A stretch of DNA of 64,000 nt from Bacteroidota bacterium (GTDB taxonomy: Bacteria > Bacteroidota > Bacteroidia > Chitinophagales > Chitinophagaceae): positions 62,001 to 126,000 of the forward strand of contig JAFDXX010000014.1 of assembly GCA_018267705.1 (NCBI GenBank), written 5' to 3'. Below, one piece after another: positions 1 to 7,251 of the stretch. The notes under the pieces were generated by a model. The model made no database searches, was not told where the DNA came from, and was given only the letters and a program-made list of their open reading frames with translations. Positions within the stretch are counted from its first letter, which is position 1, and each line of letters begins with the position of its first letter. The position numbers and the translations under genes were made by a program.

Positions 1-1753
1 TATTTATGGTAATAGGGTAGTATGTGCAACGAAACTCTATAGTGCCAAAAATTAATGCTTCATTTCTTGTTCTAAAACCTGCACTAATTGAACTGTATAA
101 GTTTCCGTTAAAAAATACTTCTCCTTTGGGTTTAATATAACTAAGGCTGGTGCCGGCAAAAGGTGCAAAGCCAAATCCTAAAATTTTCCATCGGCTGTAT
201 AAAACAAATTCATAATTTAAAGTAGCCCTTACAGTTGCATATAAATTAATAATATTGTTATATGATGGAATTCCATAAGTACTGTTTATTCTTAAAGGTT
301 CATTAAAAGCGGTGTTGAGTTGTTGTGTGTAACTTGCACTAAAAAAATTTCGTTGATACCAACGTGGATTAAAAATTTTTAATCTATCAAATGATTCAAG
401 GCCTAATAATATACCAATATCTTGTAATGAACCCTGATAAAAATAGCCGCCTGCTTTTGCCGTATAGTTTAAATAACCTTGTCTTTTTGTGAAATAATTT
501 TTTTGTAAACTTAATCCAACGTATGGGCGATTATTGTTTTCATTGTTACTCCAACCGCTTATTACAGATGCATTATAGCCTTCGGGAACGTCTTCGTTTC
601 TTCCAAAACCATATATATAATTTGTTTTGTAATACTCTTGTTTGAATAAAGTGAATGAGGCTAAAAGGCTTGTTACATTTGCATATTGATAATTATAAAT
701 ATTTTCATAAATATCCGGAACCTCAGTAAATTTTATTTTGCTGGCTCTAAATGCAATAAATTCTTTTGCTTTTCTATATGATGTTTCATGCATTAGTTTT
801 TTCCCGGTTATATTATATCCAACCCATGCATCGTATGAATAGTTGCTATATTTAAAATCTGAATTATATAATGAATCTGATAAATAATAATGATTACTAT
901 ATTTTCTATGTGCTTCTATGGCTCCCGTCCATAAATAATATGGAGTTGGTAAAGGCAATTCTGCTTTTACATATAAATTGGTTTCATATCTTAATCCGTT
1001 ATTGAAAGCATTGTTTAAATTTTGATATCCTGCGGTAAGATTTACAAATGTTCCATTAATATTTCGTTTTAAATATTCTGCTCCATATCCAAAAACAGGT
1101 ATACGCAGTGGATCACTAAATGTTGAAAATTGCAACCTGTCTCCACTGCCTGATAAATTATCGTCTTGTGCTTGTAAAAACAAAGTTGTGCTCATTACTT
1201 GCCCCGATGCACTTAAAGAAAAAACATCTTTATATAAAACAATTAAATCAATGGTATCGTGATTTTCAGATAAATCTTTTATTAAAATTTTGGCATCTTG
1301 TAAAAAAGGCAGATCGCGTAAGTATCTAACATTGTCTGCTAATAATGTGGGAGATAGTTTGGTTCCTTCTTTAAAAAATAAATTATTTTTTATTGTTTTT
1401 TTTCTGGTGAGAACGTGTAATGTATTTGCGGCTTTTGTAAGAAAATTTTTATTATGAAAAGTGGTATCATTTATTGATTCTCCAAAGTCAATTTCTTTTA
1501 TGTAAATATTTTTTATGAATGCATTGTTGTAAAGAATATAGGGTGAAACGTTTCGTGTTGCAGATAGTATGCTGCTGTCTGTATTATTGTTGTTATCAGG
1601 ATTGGTTGAAATTGCTTTGCCTAATTTGCCAAGCCAGCCTCTTTTTTTTGACAGAAAAAAACTGTCTTCTTTATCTTGTGCATGGCATTGTGTAGCAATT
1701 AAAATATTGCAAATGATAGTAAAATAAATAATATGTTTTGTAAAGCCCAACAA
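1..1753 (-). CDS. Omp85/BamA-like outer-membrane beta-barrel protein (3' part outside window)
   Basis: The frame is open from about 1753 down to base 1 and runs off the window, so only the N-terminal ~584 residues are seen. A hydrophobic signal peptide ends near ATQCHAQ. A POTRA-like segment follows (FFKEGTKLSPTLLADNVRYL, then LPFLQDAKILI). The rest is rich in alternating aromatic and polar strands, as in an Omp85-type barrel, and the last visible residues include GFRTRNEALIFGTIEF. There is no in-frame ATG before the signal peptide after the upstream stop; the likely starts are TTG codons at 1751-1753 or 1748-1750. A role in outer-membrane assembly or export is inferred from the fold only. 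It could equally be a TamA-like or patatin-less surface-antigen protein. Confidence 0.6.
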   Translation of the reverse strand, partial: MLGFTKHIIYFTIICNILIATQCHAQDKEDSFFLSKKRGWLGKLGKAISTNPDNNNNTDSSILSATRNVSPYILYNNAFIKNIYIKEIDFGESINDTTFHNKNFLTKAANTLHVLTRKKTIKNNLFFKEGTKLSPTLLADNVRYLRDLPFLQDAKILIKDLSENHDTIDLIVLYKDVFSLSASGQVMSTTLFLQAQDDNLSGSGDRLQFSTFSDPLRIPVFGYGAEYLKRNINGTFVNLTAGYQNLNNAFNNGLRYETNLYVKAELPLPTPYYLWTGAIEAHRKYSNHYYLSDSLYNSDFKYSNYSYDAWVGYNITGKKLMHETSYRKAKEFIAFRASKIKFTEVPDIYENIYNYQYANVTSLLASFTLFKQEYYKTNYIYGFGRNEDVPEGYNASVISGWSNNENNNRPYVGLSLQKNYFTKRQGYLNYTAKAGGYFYQGSLQDIGILLGLESFDRLKIFNPRWYQRNFFSASYTQQLNTAFNEPLRINSTYGIPSYNNIINLYATVRATLNYEFVLYSRWKILGFGFAPFAGTSLSYIKPKGEVFFNGNLYSSISAGFRTRNEALIFGTIEFRCTYYPITIN

Positions 1754-1801
1754 TAATTTTTTTTGTAAGATAAGTAGTTTAATGTTTTAAAATTGGTAAA
1801 C

Positions 1802-1832
1802 AAAAACCCCGCCTCAATTAATTGAAACGGGG
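1802..1832 (-). terminator. Rho-independent terminator after ahcY
   Basis: On the minus strand CCCCG pairs with CGGGG around an inner AATT-centred palindrome, followed by a run of five T. It lies about 45 bases past the ahcY stop codon. Confidence 0.75.
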
Positions 1833-1877
1833 ATGTGTTTTATTTGTTTATGAAGATTGTTCTTCAATAAATAAAGA

Positions 1878-3203
1878 TTAATATCTGTAATGTTCTGCTT
1901 TAAAGGGTCCAAATTGAGGGATGCCCAAATAGCCAGCTTGTTCGGGAGTTAATGTGTCTAATTCTACACCAATTTTTGCTAAATGTAAACGAGCTACTTT
2001 TTCATCTAAATGTTTGGGCAACACATATACTTTATTTTCGTATTTATCGCTGTTTGTCCATAATTCAAGTTGAGCAAGTGTTTGGTTAGTAAATGAATTG
2101 CTCATTACAAAACTTGGGTGGCCTGTTGCACAACCTAAGTTTACTAATCTGCCTTCTGCAAGAATAATGATGTCTTTACCTTCTACATTATAAATATCAA
2201 CTTGTGGTTTTACTGTATCTTTTGTATGGCCATAGTTTTCATTTAACCAAGCCATGTCAATTTCAATATCAAAGTGTCCAATATTGCAAACAATAGTTTT
2301 GTCTTTCATTAATTTGAAATGTTCTCCACAAATAATATCTCTGCAACCTGTAGTGGTAACAACAATATCAACTTCTTTAACTGCATCTATCATTTTTTTA
2401 ACTTCAAAACCATCCATAGCAGCTTGTAAAGCACAAATAGGATCTATTTCTGTAACTATTACACGGCAACCTGCACCTGCAAGACTTGCAGCACTTCCTT
2501 TACCAACATCTCCATAACCTGCTACTACTGCTACTTTACCGGCAAGCATTACATCGGTAGCACGGCGAATAGCATCTACTAAACTTTCTTTACAACCGTA
2601 TTTGTTATCAAACTTAGATTTTGTAACACTATCATTTACATTAATTGCAGGGATAGGTAAAGTGCCTTTTGCCATTCTTTCGTATAAACGATGAACACCT
2701 GTTGTGGTTTCTTCACTTAAACCTTTAATGCCGGAAATTAATTCAGGGTATTTATCAAAAACTATATTAGTTAAATCTCCGCCATCATCTAAAATCATAT
2801 TTAATGGTTTGTCTGCACTGCCAAAAAATAATGTTTGTTCAATACACCAATCTGCTTCTTCTAAAGTTTGTCCTTTCCATGCAAATACGCCAATACCTGC
2901 AGCAGCAATAGCAGCAGCAGCTTGGTTTTGTGTTGAAAAAATATTACAACTACTCCATTTAACTTCTGCTCCTAATGCAATTAATGTTTCAATTAAAACA
3001 GCAGTTTGAATGGTCATGTGTAAGCAACCTGCAATGCGTGCACCTTTTAATGGTTGAGATGCTGCATATTCTGCTCTTAACGACATTAAGCCCGGCATTT
3101 CTGCTTCGGCTAAACGAATTTCTTTTCTACCCCATTCAGCCAAACTCATATCGGCTACTTTGTAGGGTAGTGTAAAATCAATAGTTTTTGTAAGTGTAGA
3201 CAT
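1878..3203 (-). CDS. ahcY: Adenosylhomocysteinase (SAH hydrolase)
   Basis: Reversibly hydrolyses S-adenosylhomocysteine to adenosine and homocysteine in the cytoplasm, which removes the product that inhibits methyltransferases. The 441-residue protein has the NAD-binding glycine motif [10 protein letters not shown] near residue 230, the conserved [12 protein letters not shown] stretch, and the usual C-terminus FKAEHYRY. A longer frame begins at 3254, but a TATATTTG promoter box lies at 3223-3230, inside that extension. The ATG at 3201-3203 (MSTLTKTID) is therefore the better start. The gene is single, divergent from the Lrp-type regulator, and ends at a strong terminator. Length and motifs fit the family fully. 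Confidence 0.97.
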   Translation of the reverse strand: MSTLTKTIDFTLPYKVADMSLAEWGRKEIRLAEAEMPGLMSLRAEYAASQPLKGARIAGCLHMTIQTAVLIETLIALGAEVKWSSCNIFSTQNQAAAAIAAAGIGVFAWKGQTLEEADWCIEQTLFFGSADKPLNMILDDGGDLTNIVFDKYPELISGIKGLSEETTTGVHRLYERMAKGTLPIPAINVNDSVTKSKFDNKYGCKESLVDAIRRATDVMLAGKVAVVAGYGDVGKGSAASLAGAGCRVIVTEIDPICALQAAMDGFEVKKMIDAVKEVDIVVTTTGCRDIICGEHFKLMKDKTIVCNIGHFDIEIDMAWLNENYGHTKDTVKPQVDIYNVEGKDIIILAEGRLVNLGCATGHPSFVMSNSFTNQTLAQLELWTNSDKYENKVYVLPKHLDEKVARLHLAKIGVELDTLTPEQAGYLGIPQFGPFKAEHYRY

Positions 3204-3222
3204 AGATGTGTGATTTGAAATG

Positions 3223-3230
3223 CAAATATA
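3223..3230 (-). promoter_or_regulatory. Bacteroidota -7 box for ahcY
   Basis: TATATTTG on the minus strand matches the TAnnTTTG consensus. It sits 19 bases before the chosen ahcY start, which implies a very short leader. Confidence 0.65.
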
Positions 3231-3292
3231 AATGGTAGAATAAAATACCTGCATAATATAAATAATTTAGAATAAAACACTTATTATTAGCT

Positions 3293-3300
3293 TATTTTTG
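3293..3300 (+). promoter_or_regulatory. -7 box for the Lrp-type regulator
   Basis: TATTTTTG matches TAnnTTTG and ends 20 bases before the ATG at 3321. With the ahcY box it forms a divergent promoter region of about 120 bases. Confidence 0.5.
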
Positions 3301-3320
3301 GAATAAATAAATAGTTTATT

Positions 3321-3821
3321 ATGGCAAAAGCAGTTAAAAAAGAACAAAACGCTATCAATCAATTATTATTAGATGATACCGATATGCATATTTTAAAAAT
3401 ATTACAACACAATGCTAAAGCAACTGTAAAAGAAATTGCCGATAAAGTGCATTTAAGTACTACGCCGGTGCATGAAAGAATTAAAAGAATGGAACAAGCA
3501 GCAGTTATTAAACAATATGCTACGTTGGTTGATAATACTAAAGTAAAAAAAGGGTTAATGGTAATATGTTATGTATCATTAAGGCAGCACGATAAAAATG
3601 CAGGAAGTAAATTCATTAAAAAAATTCATGAATTAAATGAAGTGATTGAATGTTACAATATTTCTGGCGAATTTGATTTTATGTTAAAAGTAGTTGCAGA
3701 AAATATGGATGCTTATTATGATTTTCATGTAAACAAATTAAGCCAAAGCGAAAACATTGGGCATGTGCAAAGTGCTTTTGTAATGGGTATTATAAAGCAA
3801 ACACATATGTTTATTTATTAG
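3321..3821 (+). CDS. Lrp/AsnC-family transcriptional regulator
   Basis: 166 residues. The N-terminal winged helix-turn-helix (about residues 20-70) begins LDDTDMHILKILQHNAKATV and continues with EIADKVHLSTTPVHERIKRM, the typical AsnC recognition helix. The C-terminal half is the RAM ligand-binding domain (VIECYNISGEFDFMLKVV). Such proteins form octamers or hexadecamers and respond to amino acids. It is divergent from ahcY and shares its upstream region, so it may control methionine/SAM recycling; that is inference only, and the effector cannot be read from sequence. Confidence 0.93.
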   Translation: MAKAVKKEQNAINQLLLDDTDMHILKILQHNAKATVKEIADKVHLSTTPVHERIKRMEQAAVIKQYATLVDNTKVKKGLMVICYVSLRQHDKNAGSKFIKKIHELNEVIECYNISGEFDFMLKVVAENMDAYYDFHVNKLSQSENIGHVQSAFVMGIIKQTHMFIY

Positions 3822-3858
3822 GTTGGAAAGGTATAATGCTTAAAGCCGGTGTAAAATT

Positions 3859-3924
3859 ACGGGGTAAATATCCCCGTTAAACTCCCCCGATAAAAGGGGA
3901 AAATTACGGGTAAAAAATACCGTA
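3859..3924. repeat. Three tandem hairpins
   Basis: Three short inverted repeats follow each other: CGGGG(3860-3864)/CCCCG(3872-3876), TCCCC(3883-3887)/GGGGA(3896-3900) and TACGG(3905-3909)/CCGTA(3920-3924). They lie between the Lrp-type gene and the lipoprotein locus. None has a long T tract, so they are not ordinary terminators, although the first could act as a weak one for the upstream gene. Confidence 0.5.
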
Positions 3925-4003
3925 TAAATATTAATTGTTTTTATATACAACTTATGCATTTGTGTTGTAAATTTAATTATTAATTACAACCAAACCTGCT
4001 GCC

Positions 4004-5671
4004 ATGAAAACCCTAAAACTACTTTCGGCTTTTGCCTTATTTACCGTGTTAATAATGTATGCATGTAAAAAGGCAGATTTTAGTTTTCAGAAAGAAACAG
4101 AAATGTCTGTTGAAAGCAAATTCTTTAATAGCCACCGAACCGGTAACAGCGAAGAAAATGCCCTAATAAGTTTTTTACAACGCAAAAACAGTAAAGAACA
4201 TTTTGTAGCAAAAACAGCTGCCCAAATAGGTTACCCGCGTTGGGACAAAATGCTAAAGAAACCCAACAAAAAAACATTAGTTGTTGGAGATGCTGCTGTT
4301 ATGGGTACAGCAAGCGGAAACACAGCAGATGATGTTTATTATATTCCTTTTGTAAGAGATTCTCAAAACTATGTAAACGCAGCAATGGTAATAAAAACCA
4401 GTACGACAGATACTACATTAAGTTATAAATGTGATTGGCAGTATAAGCAAAAACAAAATGATGTAAATAGCTTAAATGATGCTGCCGAAAATTTTGCGGT
4501 ATTTTTTATGGTTTTGGATAACAATGTTTTTGGACATACTAAATTTAAAATTATTGATACCAGTATTTTTAGAACCAATAATCACTCTCCATTTGAAATA
4601 ACTTTAACAACACAAACTAATAATAACGGAATCCAACCTCTTATGGAATTGGTAACACGTTGCCAGGATATAACGATATCATATTTACCCAAAATATGCT
4701 CCTATATGGCAGACCCTACCCGGGGTTATTGTAATGACCGCTACAACCCAACGGTATGTGATAAATGCCCGCGATGTTGGGAGTCTTATAGAACCACTGT
4801 TTGTTGGGAGGAATGGGAAGATGGCGGAGACGAAGGTGGCGGCGGAATAGGTGGCAGTGGTGGAGATGAAGGAGGCGGTAGCGGAGGAGGAGGTTCTGCA
4901 CCGCCCAGCCCTTGCGGCGTAGAGCAGCCCAACGGCACTAATAGTGTACATAATAACCCCGAAACCATGGTAACTTTTAAAGCCCCTTGCGGCGGCGATA
5001 CCCCGGGCTGGGAGCCTGTTGATAATTTCAACCAAAATTCTCTAAGCCCTAACGATAGTATAATCATTAAACTTGACAGTTTCCCATGTGCGAAACAAGT
5101 TGCATTAGAGATGCCTAATTGTAATTGGGAAATAAAAAAAATGATTGCTGATGTTTTTAATGTAACTACCGAAGTCAACCTTAAGCTTGAACCTAATTAT
5201 TCTCTTCCAGATTCTATAGTTGGGCAAACAAGAGTAGAAAATGGTAGTTTAGCAAATTACGTTGCCGTGATAGATTTAAACCCTAAATATTTAAAGGGCT
5301 CTAAAGATTATATTGCAGCGACTTTAATTCATGAATCCATTCATGCATACATTGGATATATGAGAAGCTCACTTGATTCAAATACTTTTAAAACATTATT
5401 TCCAATTTATTGGGAATATAGAGGAAATGAAGCCCAACATAACCAAATGTCAAATAGCTATATTAACTTCATGGTAAACTTTTTACAAAATATAAATACA
5501 AATTTACCTAGTAATGTAGCAGAAGCTTTAGCGTGGGGAGGTTTAGAGCGAACCGCAATATGGAAAGCAAAAGATTCAACAGAAATAAAGAAAATACTTG
5601 ATATTAATTATCGTGCAGCTAATCCTACTATAGGAACAGCAGATTCATTAAAAATTATTAAATGTGATTAA
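4004..5671 (+). CDS. Lipoprotein with glycine hinge and HExxH metallopeptidase-like tip
   Basis: A 555-residue exported lipoprotein: signal peptide with lipobox-like VLIMYAC at the N-terminus, a head domain to about residue 215, a cysteine-rich stretch (about 218-265, with CDKCPRC), a Gly/Asp/Ser-rich hinge (about 271-300), then a separate C-terminal domain. That domain carries H443-E-S-I-H447 in a hydrophobic setting, with H479 (EAQHNQM) as a possible third zinc ligand and LAWGGLERTAIW near the end. HExxH plus a later His is typical of zinc metallopeptidase domains used as exchangeable tips of bacterial secreted proteins. Substrate and target are unknown. The next gene starts directly after the stop codon, so the two are probably co-translated. 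The hinge is much richer in G+C than the surroundings, a likely site for recombination. Confidence 0.75.
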   Translation: MKTLKLLSAFALFTVLIMYACKKADFSFQKETEMSVESKFFNSHRTGNSEENALISFLQRKNSKEHFVAKTAAQIGYPRWDKMLKKPNKKTLVVGDAAVMGTASGNTADDVYYIPFVRDSQNYVNAAMVIKTSTTDTTLSYKCDWQYKQKQNDVNSLNDAAENFAVFFMVLDNNVFGHTKFKIIDTSIFRTNNHSPFEITLTTQTNNNGIQPLMELVTRCQDITISYLPKICSYMADPTRGYCNDRYNPTVCDKCPRCWESYRTTVCWEEWEDGGDEGGGGIGGSGGDEGGGSGGGGSAPPSPCGVEQPNGTNSVHNNPETMVTFKAPCGGDTPGWEPVDNFNQNSLSPNDSIIIKLDSFPCAKQVALEMPNCNWEIKKMIADVFNVTTEVNLKLEPNYSLPDSIVGQTRVENGSLANYVAVIDLNPKYLKGSKDYIAATLIHESIHAYIGYMRSSLDSNTFKTLFPIYWEYRGNEAQHNQMSNSYINFMVNFLQNINTNLPSNVAEALAWGGLERTAIWKAKDSTEIKKILDINYRAANPTIGTADSLKIIKCD

Positions 5672-6145
5672 ATGAGAAGGCTTTCAACTTTACTGATATT
5701 ATTATTGGCTTTCCCGTTAATAGCCTTATGCCAATCCAAACAAAACACTGTTTATACAATAGCTAATAATATTTTTTTAAAAAATATAACTGAAGAATTA
5801 AGCCAGTTTAAAAATGGGAGTGGCTTTACTCTAATTTACTTTGAATTGAATCCAAACTCATTTCGTAGGTTTAAATCGGCATCTTCAAATAGTTTGAGTA
5901 AAAAAATTGTTGATAGTATGATGGAAAAACATGAATTTTTTTTTGAAGTAAACAAACTTAAAAAAGGGAACTTTATATTACCAATAATTCAAATAATGCT
6001 TGATGAAGATACTAAAAATAGTAGCGATTTAAACTGGGAGAATAATTCATCTTGGCAACTCAGAAGTTTCGATAAATTTCCAAGCTATAAAAAAATTATA
6101 TTTCTTAAGCCAATTATTATATATGGGTATAGACCAATACAGTAA
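5672..6145 (+). CDS. Small exported protein paired with the lipoprotein
   Basis: 157 residues that I do not recognise. An N-terminal signal peptide (RRLSTLLILLLAFPLIALC, cleaved near ALCQS) sends it to the periplasm. The mature part is Lys/Asn/Phe-rich, about 135 residues, without cysteines or a recognisable catalytic motif. The ATG follows the lipoprotein stop codon with no gap. Position, size and export suit a cognate partner of the upstream tip domain (periplasmic inhibitor/immunity or chaperone). That is inference from layout, as no family match can be claimed. Confidence 0.6.
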   Translation: MRRLSTLLILLLAFPLIALCQSKQNTVYTIANNIFLKNITEELSQFKNGSGFTLIYFELNPNSFRRFKSASSNSLSKKIVDSMMEKHEFFFEVNKLKKGNFILPIIQIMLDEDTKNSSDLNWENNSSWQLRSFDKFPSYKKIIFLKPIIIYGYRPIQ

Positions 6146-6183
6146 TATTCCATCCTTTTCTTCTCCGCAATAGTAGCAACTAA

Positions 6184-6669
6184 TTCGTAAATGATGTTCG
6201 TGGTTATATACATACGCACCCTGCAAAGGGTTATGCAACTCAATCGGCTTATGATATTTACGCCTTAATAGAAGAGGCTGTACAAAACCCTTATTATAAA
6301 GGTGCTTTTGTTGCCGCAGCCGATGGAAGCCAATATGCCATTACCATAACAGACCCTACCCAAGCGGCGGCTTTTTGGGGCACTAAAAGCCAATACTTAA
6401 ATGGTACCAATTGGAGCAAAGATTCGGATATTGGCAAAGCATTTGATAAGGTTTATGACCATTTTGAAAGTGGAGATACTACCAAAAGAAATTACGCCTA
6501 CGAAATGGCAATGGCTGCTGTTCTTAAACAGTATGATGTGGGTGTAACCTTAAATAAAAAAGATGCCAACGGCAATTTTAAGCCTATTGTGGTGCAAACC
6601 AATATTACAACCACCGGCAGGGGAATATTTAAAAAAACAATTACTACTTATACGCAAACATGTAATTAA
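6184..6669 (+). pseudogene. Orphan C-terminal tip with JAMM-like HTHP motif, no start codon
   Basis: A frame of 161 codons is open from just after the in-frame stop at 6181-6183 to TAA at 6667-6669. It has no ATG, GTG or TTG near its 5' end; the first in-frame ATG falls about 320 bases in, after the key motif. It reads like normal coding sequence: GYIHTHPAKGYATQSAYDIY, then YKGAFVAAADGSQYAITITD. HxHP, then Ser and Asp in S-x-x-D, resembles the JAB/MPN (JAMM) metalloprotease signature, with one extra residue in the spacer. It looks like the C-terminal end of another lipoprotein of this kind, left behind without its head. It could be a displaced cassette kept for recombination, or decay. Confidence 0.6.
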
Positions 6670-6687
6670 CATTTAAATTAAGAAACC

Positions 6688-7092
6688 ATGAAAAAAATAT
6701 TTTTTATATCACTTATTATAATGTTAGCTAATACAAAAAATATAAACGCACAAACAGGTGTACCCGATACACTTGCGTATTTACAAAACATTGTAGCTAA
6801 CAAGGCTCAATATATAGGACAGCCGTTTTCTATTCTTAAAAATAGTTTGCAAATTCAAGTCAAGTTTTTCTTCCCTTTTGCAAGTTTACCGTATGACAAA
6901 ACCAAAGAAACTTCAACTCAATTTAGTTTTTATTTCCCACAAAATGCAGATGAAATGTATTTAACATACCCAAGTCTGCGAATATCTTGGCAACAATATT
7001 TAAATGCAAATCAGTCTAATATTATTCGTGCCACTAATAATAATAGAGGTCAATGGAATGTAGCAGCCTATAATTTTATAACAATGCAATAA
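6688..7092 (+). CDS. Second small exported protein, downstream of the orphan tip
   Basis: 134 residues with a clear signal peptide (KKIFFISLIIMLA, cleavage near INAQTG). The mature part of about 110 residues is rich in Asn, Gln and aromatic residues (for example QFSFYFPQNADEMYLTYPSL) and lacks cysteines. I do not recognise the family. It begins 18 bases after the orphan tip, just as the 157-residue protein follows the complete lipoprotein, so the locus repeats the order tip then small exported protein. The two small proteins are not obviously similar, as expected if each matches its own tip. Confidence 0.6.
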   Translation: MKKIFFISLIIMLANTKNINAQTGVPDTLAYLQNIVANKAQYIGQPFSILKNSLQIQVKFFFPFASLPYDKTKETSTQFSFYFPQNADEMYLTYPSLRISWQQYLNANQSNIIRATNNNRGQWNVAAYNFITMQ

Positions 7093-7114
7093 TAGCAGAT
7101 ATAAAAGTGAGGGA

Positions 7115-7195
7115 ATGAATAAAATAATGGGTATTATTTTTTTTATTGCAGGCATTGCACAATTATGGAGAATGTTATTTGAAAAAGTAGTTTAG
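7115..7195 (+). CDS. Possible 26-residue membrane peptide
   Basis: A short frame encodes MNKIMGIIFFIAGIAQLWRM plus six more residues (LFEKVV), a single hydrophobic helix with a charged tail. GTGAGGG just before the ATG is a passable ribosome site, unusual in this window. It starts 22 bases after the second small exported protein. It may be translated or a chance frame. Confidence 0.35.
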   Translation: MNKIMGIIFFIAGIAQLWRMLFEKVV

Positions 7196-7197
7196 AA

Positions 7198-7245
7198 GTT
7201 ATGAATTATAAGTGATGAATGATAAATTACACAATAATTCATAAC
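7198..7245. repeat. 12-bp inverted repeat between convergent genes
   Basis: GTTATGAATTAT at 7198-7209 pairs perfectly with ATAATTCATAAC at 7234-7245. It separates the plus-strand cassette from the minus-strand iron-sulfur gene. There is no T tract, so terminator function is uncertain. Confidence 0.45.
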
Positions 7246-7251
7246 TCATCA

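Noticed and set aside
1120..1329. 69-codon plus-strand frame
   Set aside because: Lies wholly inside the minus-strand Omp85-like gene and has no gene-like features.
2890..2930. Repeated GCAGCA run in ahcY
   Set aside because: Codes for an ordinary Ala-rich stretch of the enzyme, not a tandem repeat element.
3204..3254. N-terminal extension of ahcY by 17 residues
   Set aside because: A perfect TATATTTG promoter box sits inside the extension, and homologues start at MSTLTK-like residues.
4685..5178. Three minus-strand frames rich in Pro/Ser opposite the lipoprotein hinge
   Set aside because: They are the complement of the GC-rich Gly hinge codons. No signal or domain is seen.
6047..6238. 63-codon minus-strand frame across the end of the first small protein
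   Set aside because: Overlaps the real gene on the other strand; no support. The orphan tip frame explains the sequence better.
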